Positions 26,522 to 38,358 are shown, counted from the first letter of the stretch. The stretch: 64,000 bases of DNA from Akebia trifoliata (GCA_017979445.1 CM030714.1:46825220-46889219), one strand, 5' to 3'. Numbers and translations are program-made. Notes: a model not told the origin generated them from the letters alone.

Positions 26522-26954
26522 CGAATTAATAAGGGCAACTCATACCGTAGCCCTTCTTTTTTTTTTGGTCTTATATGGGTTAAAAGTTTTGGAATTAACT
26601 AATTTTTGGTGAGAATGATTTTTACGGTGAAGACATCATCTTTACCAAAAATCATATCTACTCAACCAAAAATCAGTTCATTCCAAAACTTTTATCCTAA
26701 GGAAATCATCTTCACAAAAAATCAGTCTATTCCAAAACTTCTAACCCCATCAAAACAAGTTCAAAAATAATAAATCGTCCATTTTTTTGTAAATCACTTT
26801 TGATGAGGTTAAAATTTTCAGAATGGGCTGAGTTTTGATGAGGATAATCTCTTTGTCATATAGAACATCCTCACCAAAAATTAACTCATTTCAAAACTTT
26901 TAACCCATATAAAACAATAATTCGGCTATGGTGTAAGTTGCCTTTATTAATTCG
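26522..26954. repeat. foldback repeat, family F1, right end of unit B
   Basis: Same outer ends as the junction copy (GAATTAATAAGGGCAACTCA on the left, inverse TGGTGTAAGTTGCC...TTAATTC on the right) and the same internal GTTAAAATTTTCAGAATGGG modules. It marks the right end of the duplicated region; beyond it the sequence is unique. Confidence 0.65.
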
Positions 26955-27590
26955 TAAGGAGCTTTTATAATTACCCTGGTTTATTATACCCTAACCCAGA
27001 ACGTATCTTATTGCTTGGTTCCATGAAATTGCAACCACCATATTCTCCCTCACTCCGGCGATTGTAGCAACTTTCCCTCCCTCAGGTGACTACAATGGTG
27101 AAATTTTCTCCTCCCACCGGCTATTGCAGCGGCAAGAACTCACAAGGTATGTCAACTACATAAAACCCTTCTCTCTGTTTCTCCGTGGTGTTGATCCATA
27201 AGACTCAAAGTTTGACTCCTGAACTTCTATTTCTCTTCCTAATCTTGCTCTATATTTTTAACCCTTTTTTTTTTTTTTTTCTTTTTTCCTATTCATCTAC
27301 TGTAGTGAATATTGCAAAAACCTTTTCTTCCAAAACAGGAAGACCAACCAAAAAATAATAATAATAATAAGTCACCTTTTCTTGTAAAGACTCAAATCCA
27401 AGATCTTTCCACCAAGTGTCATGAAAGGAATCAATCAAATAATGGAACCAGAGTTTAATAAGATCAATAAAAACATGATCTTTGGCTTCATAAAGGATAA
27501 TTTTTTCTTCCACAAAAATACCAAATATTACTAAATAATAAATACCTATGTCAAAAAACCCAAATCCAAGTAAAGCCCACACATCCAATA
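26955..27590. other. unique DNA right of the duplication, no clear gene
   Basis: Contains a C-rich stretch (about 27050-27140) and a minus-strand open frame at 27289-27588 that I cannot assign. An ATG at about 27093 opens a short frame ending in a GGTATGT splice-donor-like site, but it matches no family I know. Confidence 0.4.
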
Positions 27591-27591
27591 A

Positions 27592-27905
27592 CTAGGAAAA
27601 GCTCAAGCTTGAAAAAAAAATGTTTTTAGTATCTATACCAGTATTTCTAGTATGAGTAGACAAGGCCTGATGATAGTAAGGGAATTTAACATCATCACTG
27701 AGTAACAAAGCTTCTGATTTGGGAGAAGAAAGGCTCAACATGTATTGTTGTCCATCAGAGAAAACATAATTAGATCTAAGCAATGAAGGGTTCCTCTGTT
27801 GAAGCAGCATTGTCTTAGAAGCTGAGAAATCATCAGTTCTCGCCAATTTTAAGCTCCTCCAATCATCTTCAACAGAACTAGATTCTCGTTTTCAAGGGCA
27901 AGACA
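27592..27905 (-). pseudogene. N-terminal fragment of a GRF1/2-type growth-regulating factor
   Basis: The minus-strand frame reads EDDWRSLKLARTDDFSASKT, then LLRS, SDGQQ, MLSLSSPKSE and ends with RNTG. This is the order of the conserved N-terminus of GRF1/GRF2-type transcription factors, just before their QLQ domain. The similarity stops at about 27637, where the reading runs into unrelated sequence. A TGA lies just upstream at about 27900, and no QLQ or WRC domain is visible nearby. The fragment has no plausible complete gene around it, so I treat it as a broken or transposed piece of a GRF gene. Family identity is from memory of GRF sequences. Confidence 0.75.
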
Positions 27906-27909
27906 AAGA

Positions 27910-29325
27910 TCACTGATAACTGCATTTTTCTGTCAAAAAAGGCACATGTCACCACAATTGGAGGTTTTCAAAGCAACTAAAAGTTTTGGAAGACATAACG
28001 GAACGACGTGAAAATAGAACAAACAGACAATGAATGTTAATCATGCCAAGTAGGCAAATAAATGTATTCCTAAAACAGAGCATAATAGTTCCATCACTTT
28101 TACAAGTAAATACTTGGAGAGCTTCACAAGAACCATAAGTAAAGGTTCGTGGTTGGTCGTATCTAAGATCCTTTTATCAATGAATATCTTGTTAATAAGC
28201 TGACAAGTGGTTGAAGCTTATGCAATATATATATCATAGATAGTCGAAACATAACATTTTAGATTATGAAACAAAAAGAAAAAAATATTTTTTATATAGA
28301 TTTAGATGATACATATAGTAATATTTAAATGTGAAGGGAAATGGTGTTTTTGAGATTTTCTTGTTACCAATAAAGCTTGCAGATGGACTATCATCCTTTC
28401 TTCATGAGTGGTGAAGTTCCTTCTCTTGATTCTTGGTCTGAGGTTGTTAGTCCATCTCAACCTGCAACTTTTTTTTTTTTTTTAAGTATCAACCTGCTAC
28501 TTTTGTTGCACCTCAACAACCGTTCATGTTGTGATCTGATTGAAACAATAGAGAAAAAATCATGAATAGAAATAAACAAACCTTCATAACATGGAGGCCT
28601 TCATATAGCTTTACTTCAATGTCCTTTAGGTAGGGAAGTTCAATTTGTCATTGTCATGTCACATGGAGGCCTTCAAAATCTCTTAATTTTTTTTTAAAAG
28701 AATTGTCAAATTACACAACCGACACTGCCCCAACCTGACCAACCTGCAAATTGGAAGCATAATCCATTAATAATCAAGAATTCCACTTTAGACACCAACA
28801 CATCCCAGCACAAACACCAAACCTTCCACCTTATATTCTCAAATGGAAAAAATTAGAACAATACACAAGATAAAATTTTGGCAAATTCATGACATAAAAC
28901 ATTGATTGAAGTGACAATTCTCTGTAGGTGTGGGTGGAGGTGGTGGTGGAGGTATGCTTGCATGGTCAATAGATTTGAAGAAGAAAAAAAAAGGTGATAA
29001 TTTGTTCCAGTTTGCATAGGCTAAAGATGTGATACTATCGCATCAAATACTACCTAGTTTTCGTTTCTTTAAGAAAATTTACTTATCAATGGTATTTAAA
29101 TAAATAACAAGTAAAAACTATAAAGTTTTGTACAATGAGGTAGGGAGCAGTTGATGCGTTATGGAATATGATTGATACAGGGAATTCACTAACTGTTCTC
29201 TAATTCACCAAGAACTAACTTAGGGAAAGAACCTACACAAATAAGGACTGGATTCATAAGAAAATACTATCTAATTCACTAAAAAAGCATCATTTTTTTT
29301 TTTAATATCCAACATTACCCATTAT
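27910..29325. other. gene-poor DNA, nothing recognised
   Basis: Several short frames, including one on the plus strand at 28377-28565, have no family motif. A direct repeat of ACATGGAGGCCTTCA occurs at about 28590 and 28660. Codon structure gives no support for a gene. Confidence 0.4.
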
Positions 29326-29327
29326 GA

Positions 29328-29973
29328 AAAACATAGATGAGAAATCCGAGCTTGAGAGGACTTGGTGTCAACCACAAGGAGATTTTTTTCCGTACAATTC
29401 CATGTTGAATGGCTCCTTGATTCCATTCCTCCATAATCATCATAGAGATCGCTCTTCAATGCTGTACATGTAGATAAACTTTTGGAGATCAATGCACGGA
29501 AACTCTTAGATGATGTTGACCAAGACATGGTGGACCAACGCCATGTGATAGCTCGATTGAGTTAATTGACTTCTTTACATTCAAAATGGGAGGAAGCATG
29601 AAAGAGAGCAAGGAAGAGTACTGTGAAGATTTGCTTAAATAGAAATCAACAAATATCCAACAATGTTAACCTAATCTTCCAACAAGTCACAGTTATGGAC
29701 GATACAGATGAATATAGTTAGGCAAGTGTATACTATACCAAGAAACCCTTTACAGGAACCCAACACAACCAACTTTATTTCATTCAAGATTAAGAAAAAT
29801 ATTGAACCCTAGGCAGTATGAACTTAGTCATCAACACTATAAAGCAAGGTAAAGATAAACCACCTTTTATTTCCTCAAAACTAGGTTGAAAATGAACTCT
29901 TTGAGCCTCAAGAATTTTGGAGATGTCCTTGACAGAATCATAAGCCTCGATGAAATGGTCATCCACATTCTTG
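29328..29973 (-). pseudogene. decayed DUF632 (NRG2-like) gene, two exon remnants
   Basis: Two minus-strand pieces resemble neighbouring parts of the DUF632 domain in plant DUF630/DUF632 (nitrate regulatory gene 2-like) proteins. Piece one (about 29973-29864) reads VDDHFIEAYDSVKDISKILE followed by AQRVHF and ends at an AAAAG/GTGGTT donor. Piece two (about 29557-29328) reads ITWRWS, then SKSFRALISKSLSTCTALKS and DLYDDYGGMESRSHS. After SHS the expected LGRLYAWEKKLYEEVK is scrambled by small indels. No DUF630 N-terminus (MGCSQSK type) is found, and a Mutator-like element starts 36 bp upstream of piece one. I read it as a dead gene. The family call is from memory. Confidence 0.65.
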
Positions 29974-30395
29974 GATCAATAAAATATCTAATTAGATGTC
30001 AAAATATGTCGCACCCCGATTTTTGGAATCCATGAACTAGTCTATGATCCATTATCCGACCCGTGGTCCAAAATCCGAAGTGTGAAAATAAAATAATAAA
30101 TAAATTGACAATTTTCACATTTTTTTCATTAATATAACACTCATGCTCATCAAATGTAAGAGTTTATTTTCTTTTTCTTACCAAAAAAAACTAATCATAT
30201 AATCTCTTTTCTAATCTCATACATTCACAGTAAAATCGTGAATATATTCTAAAATTGAGAAATGCAAAGCATCCTTCGATTTGGGTTCTCCAATCCTTGC
30301 CACCCTCATTCAATTAAATCTGGAATATTGAAAGAATGAGCCACAAAGCCCAATAGGAAAACATAATATTCTTCTTCCAATGATTCAATAATAAT

Positions 30396-30770
30396 ATAAA
30401 ATTAAGAGCACATAACATAATAATAATGAAATAATACAAAACAATTAACTCAACACTTCATAAACGACAACATCACATAACAATTTTCTTATCACTCATT
30501 TTAACCATTTTATCCTTGGTTTGGCTAAACCTTCATATTCAATTCGGCCATTTTATCCCGGTCTGAAGAAACTGCAACTACCCCATTCCAGGGCCTTCCT
30601 CGAGGGCTTTAGGGTTTTGCACCCAAGGGCCTACACCCTACTTGCCCCCACACACATCAATTTCTCATAATCACATGAAGTGCCACAACTTCATTTCATG
30701 CTCATGCAATGATCATAACCTTATCATTGTATCAATTTTCACTCATTTCATGTTTAAGAAAATAATAGTT
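30396..30770. other. arm segment of the MULE without a partner
   Basis: This part of the left arm has no inverted counterpart on the right, where the nested hAT element lies instead. It contains a C-rich stretch about 30580-30655 (GGGCCTTCCTCGAGGGC, then CCTACTTGCCCCC). It was probably once paired and its partner was deleted. Confidence 0.5.
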
Positions 30771-32890
30771 GTAATCATTTCAAGCTAGTAATCCTACTCA
30801 TTCTTACATTAATAATCAACTTTCATAATATTTTTTCATTTCCTCTCATACTAAAGAAACATTTATTAAAAATATCATAATTTACTCAACTACACCACCA
30901 ACACCCCTACCATTATTATTCTTTAACCTGCAAACATGTACTCTTTCATCTCCTATTATTAATAAATCATTAAAAAAAAAAAGGATTAAACCTACCAAAT
31001 ACGTTTACATCGATTCCTTTTGAAGTCTCATTTCTCCTATAGCACATATCAATTCTTGATTTCCTTCTAGCAATTCGAAGTTGAACAAATAAATAGAGAC
31101 ATGATAGTATGATAAGAGAAATGGGATAAATATGCGAAAGAGAATAGATGGATAGATCGGAGGGTGCCCCTTTAGATTGGTTAATTTCTTTGAACCAATT
31201 TAAAAAGAAAAAAAAATTTATGATTGCCATGTGTCCTTCTCTAAGCTTCTCTCCCTCAATTTTCAATTTATTTCTTTTGTAGGTTCCCCCATTCTTTCTC
31301 ATAAAAAGAGATAAAATTTAAGATAAATCAAGACATTCTTAATTGAAGGATACCAAATAAAAACTTCCTAAGAAGATTAAGCCTCTTAGGATATATTTGA
31401 ATTTTTTAAAAAAAAAATTCAAAGGAAAGAGAAAAGATTTCAATTTATTTCCAATGATTATCTTCTCACACCCTAATCAATGGTGAGACACCCCCACCTT
31501 CTACAATTGCCTTTCAATTAATATTAAATTACTTTTACGTCCTATATTGAAACACTTGAGATATCCTTAACTACAAATATGCCATGCTTATAAATTTCCT
31601 TATTACTAAACCTAAAATATCCTCCAAGTCAAGTGACTAAAAATGATAATGGACTAAATCCACTAGACTTTGGATTATGGGTATTCACAATGTACCCCTC
31701 TTATAAAGAAATTTCGTCCACAAAATTTGAAGACAAACCTCTAGTAACAAAAAACAATACTCTAATATTTCATACGGATCTATGACTCTCATTACTCCTC
31801 ACTATAATGATTTTTACTATCCTTTTATTGATACCTATAATTTCTACATACTTCCATTAAAACTTATAAGTCATAATATTTAACCATTGTTAACATAATA
31901 TTCTTTTATATCCACCAATTCTCTAATAGAATTTAAACTTTATTCCCTTATTTCCCTACATCAATTGTGAAAACCCATAATCCAAAGTTCAATGGATCTA
32001 GTTCATTATCATTTTTTAGTCACTTAACTTGGAGGGTATTTTAAGTCTACTAATAAGGAAATTTGTAAGCATAGCATATTTGTAGTTAAGGATATCTCAA
32101 GGGTTCTAATATAGGACTTAAAAGTATTTTAATATTGATTGAAAGGCAATTTTAGGTGGGGATGTTTCACCATTGATTAGGGTGTGAGAAGATAATCATT
32201 GGAAATAAATTGAAATCTTCTCTCTTTCCTTTGAAATTTCTTTTTTTTTAATTCAAATTTATCCTAATAGGCTTAATCTTCTTATAAAGTTTTTATTTGA
32301 TATTCTTCAATTAAGAATGTCTTGATTTATCTTAAACTATTTCTTTTTTTATGAGAAAAAATGGGGGAACCTACAAAAGAAATAAATTGAAAATTGAGAA
32401 AGAGAAACTTAGAAAAGGACACATGGCAATCCTATATTTTTTTTTCCTTTTAAATTGATTCAAAGAAATTAACCTATCTAAAGGGACACCCTCCAATCTA
32501 TTCATCTATTCTCTTTCACATCTTTATCTTATTTCTCATTACTTATCATACTATCATGTCTCTATCTATTTGTTCAACTTCGAATTGCTAGAAGGAAATC
32601 AAGAAATGATATGTGCTATAAGGAGAAATGAGACATCAAAAAGAATCGATGTAAAAATATTTGGTAGGTCTAACATCTTTTTTTCTTATGATTTATTAAT
32701 AATAAGAGATGCAAAAATACTTGCTTACAGGTTAAAGAATAATAATGGTAGGGGAGTTGATGATGTAGTTGAGTAAATTATGATATTTTTAATTTATGTT
32801 TCTTTAGTATGAGAGGAATTGAAAGAATATTGTGAAAGTTGATTATTAATATAAGAATGAGTAGGATTACTAGCTTGACATGATTACAAC

Positions 32891-34309
32891 CAATGTTGTC
32901 AAATGCGATCGCATATGCAATTTCAAAGCATATTTTTTCATATGCCGCAGTCGCATATGTGAAAATATGTTATTTGGTAAGTATGCGATGGCATAACGTC
33001 CAACGGTCAAAAATATGACCGTTGGACACATAATTTTCTTTTGTTCTTTTCTTTTGAACTCTACTTTTTTCTATAAATACCCCTCCTACCCCCCATACTT
33101 CTATTACAACATATTATCTACTCTTTTCTCTATTCTCTACTCTCTAATACTCTCTAGTCTTTACTACCACCTCTAAGATTCAAGACTCTCAACTCTCAAG
33201 TCTCAAGAACTCAAGATTCATCATCATTCAAATCAAGCTTCAAGTCTTCAACTCAAGCATTGAAGAATCAAGATCAAGACTCAGGATTCAAGAAACAATC
33301 AAAAAAGAATAAAAGTTATACAACAAGTATACAAGTATAAGTTGTACAACAATACACGAAGTCAAGGCTCAAGAATCAAGATCAAGATTCAACACATCAT
33401 CAAGCATCCAAAGCAATCAATAATTCAATATCATCATCTTTTCAAGTCTCAAGTCTCAAGTCTCAAGTCAACTCACCATCATCTCTATTTTTCATTCCAA
33501 AATTAAATCTCATCTTCTCAATCTCAACTCTTCACTCTTAACTTGAGGTATATATATATATTGTTAATTTGTTAATTGTTATTGTTACTTTAATTTACTT
33601 TGTTAGTAACTTATTAGTTTATGAACTTGTTATAAGTTAGAAGTTAGATTAGAAATAGAATTTAGAAGTTAGAACATACTTTGACTCACATTTTGATTAC
33701 CTAGAGCTTTGAACTTTGAATTTAGAAGTTTTAAATTAGAACAAAGTCACACTCACACATTCACACATTAGAATTTAGAAGAACATTACATATTTACATC
33801 ACACATTCACTATCACTAATACCACCATCATGTCTTCTGCATCGGCCAACTCTTCCCTAAGGCCAAAGTCTAATGACCCCAGTTGGAAATATGGGCATTA
33901 TCGTAGTGCAAACGAAAAAAGTCAAGTTGTGTGTAAGCTATGTGGCTACATAAGCCAAGGTGGCATTGCATGCCACAAACATCTAGTGCATATGTCGGGA
34001 TCAAATCCAAAGACATGTGACAAGGTTACACCCGAGATCCAAAGAGAGATCATGGAATACATGGATAAGAGTTCTAGGAAAAAACAAGTTAATGCAATAA
34101 ACTTAGAAAGTTACATTGAAGGCGGTGGGATTGATGAGGATGATATGATACTCCTCCTACATCAAAGGGACGTAGTCGACCACTAGTTTTTCCCCCACCA
34201 AGAGCTACTAAAAGAACTCGAGCACGTGGTCCACTTGACAAGTGATGTATATCACATCCAGAGGATGTGGTCGATCAAAGAGCAAAAGGTAAGCGTCATG
34301 TAATTTTAC
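32891..34309 (+). mobile_element. 5' part of a hAT element nested in the MULE
   Basis: The element begins near 32894 with CAATGTTGTCAAATGCGATC followed by GCATATGC repeats, a start typical of plant hAT elements. It then has a TATA motif (CTATAAATAC at 33071), a long CT- and CAA-rich leader, and a BED-zinc-finger frame. The expected inverted terminus (ending GACAACATTG) is absent at the right, and the sequence jumps straight back into the MULE arm near 34310. The 3' end has therefore been lost. Confidence 0.65.
33830..34287 (+). pseudogene. truncated BED-zinc-finger hAT transposase
   Basis: The frame from 33830 encodes a BED-type zinc finger. After DPSWKYG comes VVCKLCG (the Cys pair) and CHKHLVHMSG (the His pair), then a basic linker, ending at 34186. 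A one-base frame change within about 34140-34160 would continue the family pattern: a PPR-rich stretch, then RARGPLDK, a TGA stop, and HPEDVVDQ with a basic KGKR. The catalytic and dimerisation regions of hAT transposase are missing. It is non-functional as a transposase, although the 118-aa BED protein could be expressed. Confidence 0.7.
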
Positions 34310-34730
34310 ATTATTATTGAATCATTGGAAGAATAATGTTGTGTTTTCTTATTGGGCTTCGTGGCTCATCCTTTCAATATTCCAAATTAAATCGAATGAG
34401 GACAACAAGGAATGGAGAACCCAAATCGAAGGATGTTTTGCATTTATCAATTTTAGAAGATATTCACGATTTTACTGTGAATGTATGAGATTAGAAAAGA
34501 GATTATATGATTATTTTATTTTTTTTCAAGAAAAAGAAAATAAACTCTTACATTTGATGAGTATGAGTGTTATATTAATGATTTAAATATTAATTAAAAA
34601 AAATGTGAAAATTATCAATTTATTTATTATTTTTAATTTTATTTTTACACTCCGGATTTTGGACCACGGGTCAGATAATGGATCATAGACTAGTTCATGA
34701 ACTCCAAAAATCATGGTGCGACAAAATACG

Positions 34731-35398
34731 TACTTCAGGTTGGTCCAGCTCTTGGATCAATTGCGTGTGTCCAATTTGTTCCACACAACACATCAATATA
34801 CACCATTTAGGACAAAATTTTCCAAGTCACACACTTTGATTCAGAGAAAAATCTAAAATTTGGATTATATAACACATGAATTTAACAATAATAAACAAAT
34901 CCAATTCATAAAAAATTCTAAGAAATTTCGATTGAAAAACTCACCTAAAAAAAATTCAGGAAGTATACCAATAGCATATAGGTGATTACATTGTTCATCC
35001 CCCACTCTTCCTATAAACAATGAGATTAAGCATATACTCAGCAACGAATAAAGACAAAAGGTACAAAAACAATGACCAAACAATTAATATCAAGACAAAA
35101 CAAATTAATAATGCAAATTAATTTTCGTAACTTCAATTGCACGTTCACATGATCAGCCCAATCTGCAACAAGCAAATAATAAAGGAAGAATGAAAGTTTT
35201 CGTTCCTGGATAAAGCAGTTTCATTAGGTTGTTTTAATATGAATTAAACGAAACAAATTTTATCTGAAATGAAACCAAATTTTGCTTTGCTTCAACTATC
35301 CCAAATAGAACCAACAATAATATAGTACTGCTAACAATATCCAGCAGACATGTCTCCAAACCCAGTACCTTCATTCCATAGCTTCCCATTATCTAAAT
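34731..35398. other. decayed DNA right of the MULE
   Basis: Read on the minus strand it contains splice-like pieces (TTGCAG/ATTGGGCTGATCATGTG at about 35155) but no convincing protein. It may be upstream sequence of the DUF632 pseudogene interrupted by the MULE. Confidence 0.35.
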
Positions 35399-36180
35399 AA
35401 ATTATAAACATAAGAAAAAAAAAATTAAAAATACAAAATGACGAACTACCTTGCAAGAGCAAGTCGCGTCTTCTCAGACTGTCCTTCGGACTCACTCAAA
35501 TCCAAACTTCATTTCTTCCTCATCATAGAATTTGATCTCTCTATAGACCTAGTCTGCCTCTGCATTTAGGACAATTTCTAAACAAAACCCCAAAAAACAA
35601 ACACCAGATTCACAGATCTGAAACAAATAACCAAATCAAATCATTCTTTCGCTCCAACATCAAACCAAAATAAAATAAGCAAACTTTAATAACTCAAATT
35701 CTTCTCCGATCTAAAAAACACTCAAAGATCAGCTAATATTACATGAATTTCAGTAGATGCAAAGTAAAATTACAAAATAAAATAGCTCAGAGAGAGAATC
35801 CGACCTAAAGAGCTCAGAATAACTGAGATTCAGCGAAGATGCGATCGAGTCCACAAGATTTCTCACGCTTTTAAATCCAAGTTTACTCTCTCTAAGACAA
35901 ATTAATAATGAGTTTAGATAATCTTCATAAAGAATCTGGCTGCTAATGTATATGAGAAAATGAGACAGTGGAGCCTGAGATATCAAGAGAGGTCGAGATC
36001 GAGTGACGGAGTGAGAGAGAAGAGAGGTGCGTTAGGGTTAGATTCGTCTGAGTCTCAGAGAGAAGTGGAGGAACAGAGAAATGGCAGATCTAAGGTTTTT
36101 ATTACTATTTATATAGATACTATTGGCACCCCAACTTTTAAGTATTACACTCCAACTTTAGTAAACCCCGTTGTCTAAAG
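35399..36180 (-). promoter_or_regulatory. orphan leader/promoter-like region on the minus strand
   Basis: On the minus strand there is a TATA-like TATATAAATAG (about 36105), then a CT-rich leader with the telo-box AACCCTAAC (about 36030) and CTCTCTTCTCTCTCACTCC, and after about 600 bp a GCAAG/GTAGTT donor-like site at about 35450. This is the architecture of a plant housekeeping 5' UTR with an intron, but no adequate coding exon follows. The short ORF at 35750-35986 is within the leader. It could be the start of the broken DUF632 gene, a lost gene, or a noncoding transcript. Confidence 0.4.
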
Positions 36181-36279
36181 TCTCGTGAAATTTCGTCTAA
36201 TCCCACTTCCGTGAAAATAGATTTTAGATGTCCCTTTGTACGAAAACTGATGTTCATTTAAAAACATAAGAGTGTTCCT

Positions 36280-37450
36280 TTAAAGTGTTTTTTTATTTTA
36301 TTTTATTGTAGTGGCAACCCAATCCAAACCAAATACCATGGGTCCGACCCATACCCCAATCAATTTGGCCAAAAGGGATCCAACCATTTATCCATAACCC
36401 AAGGTGGTTCAGCCTCTATATTGGTTGATCTCTCAACCTCTTCAATCCCAAGGTGGTTCGGCCTTTATAGAAGCCAACCCCTCCATCCTCTTTTTCACAA
36501 GGAGCTTCGGCCTTTTTTTAGGAGCTAACCCCATTACTTGCTAGCATTCAACAGTGTGGCCTTCTCAAGGATCTAATCCATCGGCTACAATGCCATAAGA
36601 TAATACAATCTCCTCAAGGAGTCGACCTTCTAAAACAATATACTTACAAGAATCAATCCCTTTAGAGAGTAAATCTTTTGTCAAGTATTATTACTTACAC
36701 TCCAACTTAAAATTACTCAAGTAATGTTAGAGGGAAGAAATATAATATTGACAAAATGAACATCAGGTGCATAATACGATTGAGTTAACTTGAGGAACTG
36801 ACTATCCACCTAGTTGAAATGGCAACAGAGTAAAAGCCACTTCTTTCGTCAGTTACGAAAGCCAAGAAAGTAGAGTTTTAAGGCCATTATGAGTCTACGT
36901 AGTGATACTTTAAAGCCATTATGAGATAAGACAATGAGACTTTAATTTCATAAAGACATCATGAGTCATTAATGATAGACATTATACGAAGAAGTTACAT
37001 GCTCTAAGTTAATGAGCCAACTCTATAAATAGAAAGACTTCTCCCACGTCATGGTAGGTCAAAATACTATAATACTTTACCTCTAAATTTTGTTTCATTG
37101 CGTTATATTTTCTCAAGTATTAATTTGATCGTCGGAGATCCTTTGACCAACACCACATTGATGTCCTTTTCAGGTCAAATCAACGAAGAAGACAATCACA
37201 AAACTAAAATGCATCATCAACAAATATCGAAGACAGGAATAGTCAACACAAATACCGAGATCAAGGCATCATCAACAATACGAATCTTGAGGAGTGGACG
37301 ATCCCAAAAATTTCCTAGATATGGTATATGTTATAGCAAAAGTAGTATTATATTAATTTTTAAGAAAGGAGAAGAAAATAGGTATAAAATAATAAATTTT
37401 GAGAAGAGTCCTGTTAGTAAAATAAAGGATAACAATATGATCTAAAGTAA
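36280..37450 (+). mobile_element. LTR-retrotransposon remnant, probably Gypsy-like
   Basis: 36380-36520 has repeated AAGGTGGTTCGGCC / GGAGCTTCGGCC phrases. Near 37020 is CTATAAATAGAAAGACTT, and near 37110-37140 TTGATCGTCGGAGATCCTTT, a combination typical of plant Gypsy LTR U3/R/U5 regions as I remember them. I see no primer-binding site, polyprotein motif or second LTR. It is probably a solo or broken LTR. The 115-aa frame at 37098-37445 has no recognisable domain. Confidence 0.4.
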
Positions 37451-38212
37451 GTTAAGTGGTTTGATTGCCTGCTTTGGCAACACAACTCGGCATTAAGAGC
37501 ATTTATTATAACATTGCATAGCTATGTGAAGTGTGTGAGAGAGAGACTGTTGGTGTTGGGAGTTGATGAGTCGACTCGATCAAGGTGATGCTAGAGTATT
37601 CTCTCTTCAGATGAACATGTAATCATTCAAAGTCATTACCTCATTTAAGAATAATTTACTATAGTTACAAGAAAAGAAATGGAAAAATATTATTTTAGAT
37701 CTGTTTTTAAGGGTTTTGTTCTCACCTCCATTTCGGTTCGAGTTTTCACATGGTTCATCTAATTTTTAGAAGTAATTTATGCATTTATAGAAAATATTGT
37801 ATCCTGATTTATCTTGTATGTTAGTTGAGGATTGGCTACTTTCTTGTTTGTGTTCGTCTTTTAATTAATGATTGGGTTAGTTGGACCATGTATAGCCCTT
37901 CTAGCTCATTAGTTAATAAAAAAACTAAATTAAATTAACTCAATTTTTATAGACACATTTTTCTTAGGAATGTGTAGCATCTTAACCCTTTGTTTAATGG
38001 TTGAGATAAGAGGGTGAAATTAAATTAAATTTCTTAGAGATCAGATCTTTTTTTATATGGATCAAGTCACTTTTTCGTTTTTATACAGAGAGTTTTGGCA
38101 TCTGTAGTATCTCAACCATTTGTTTAATGGGGTTGATGACGGTTGAAGCTAGTGTTTTCCTTTGAGACGTGCAATGCAGATTGATGTCAAATGGGGAAAA
38201 GAGGAAGAATAA
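37451..38212. other. intergenic DNA, nothing coding
   Basis: Contains two diverged copies of a CTCAACCATTTGTTTAATGG-like segment (about 37985-38015 and 38110-38140) but no recognisable gene. Confidence 0.5.
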
Positions 38213-38358
38213 TGATGAATGCACGCAATCTTGGTACATGGCTGATGTGGCAAGGGCACAGAATAACATAACTTTTTCCTATGTATCCCAATGAAAACAA
38301 ACTATGATTTTATCCTCTTGCCACGTCAACATCGTACCCAATCTTGTACCAACACCTT
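38213..38358. repeat. hairpin element H1 of a five-member cluster
   Basis: The left arm contains GAATGCACGCAATCTTGGTAC and GATGTGGCAAG; the right arm contains CTTGCCACGTCAACATCG and TTGTGCATTCA, its inverse. The centre reads CCTATGTATCCCAATG. Confidence 0.6.

Larger units (their letters stand above)
12691..26954. repeat. tandem segmental duplication, unit B
   Basis: This is the second copy of the unit beginning near 656. It is longer than unit A because it contains an 87-bp tandem array at about 19940-20205, a CACTA-like remnant at 22946-23260 and an additional block of the Copia-like leader repeat at about 22500-24120. Both units end on the right with the same foldback element (12248-12690 and 26522-26954). 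Confidence 0.9.
30009..34721. mobile_element. Mutator-like element with very long inverted arms
   Basis: Termini are TCGCACC...GATTTTTGGA on the left and its inverse TCCAAAAATCATGGTGCGA on the right. They are flanked by a 9-bp target duplication, CAAAATATG (30000-30008) and CAAAATACG (34722-34730), one mismatch. The outer arms (30009-30395 and 34310-34721) pair throughout, sharing ATGAACTAGTCTATGATCCA and CCGTGGTCCAAAATCCG. The inner arms (about 30771-31700 and 31960-32890) also pair, giving one giant foldback with a centre near 31700-31960. No MURA transposase is visible, so it is non-autonomous. TIR and 9-bp TSD fit the MULE superfamily. A hAT element is nested in the right arm. Confidence 0.8.

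Noticed and set aside
34317..34586. 89-aa frame at the right end of the MULE
   Set aside because: It is the inverted-repeat arm of the transposon read through; the other arm has no corresponding conserved frame.
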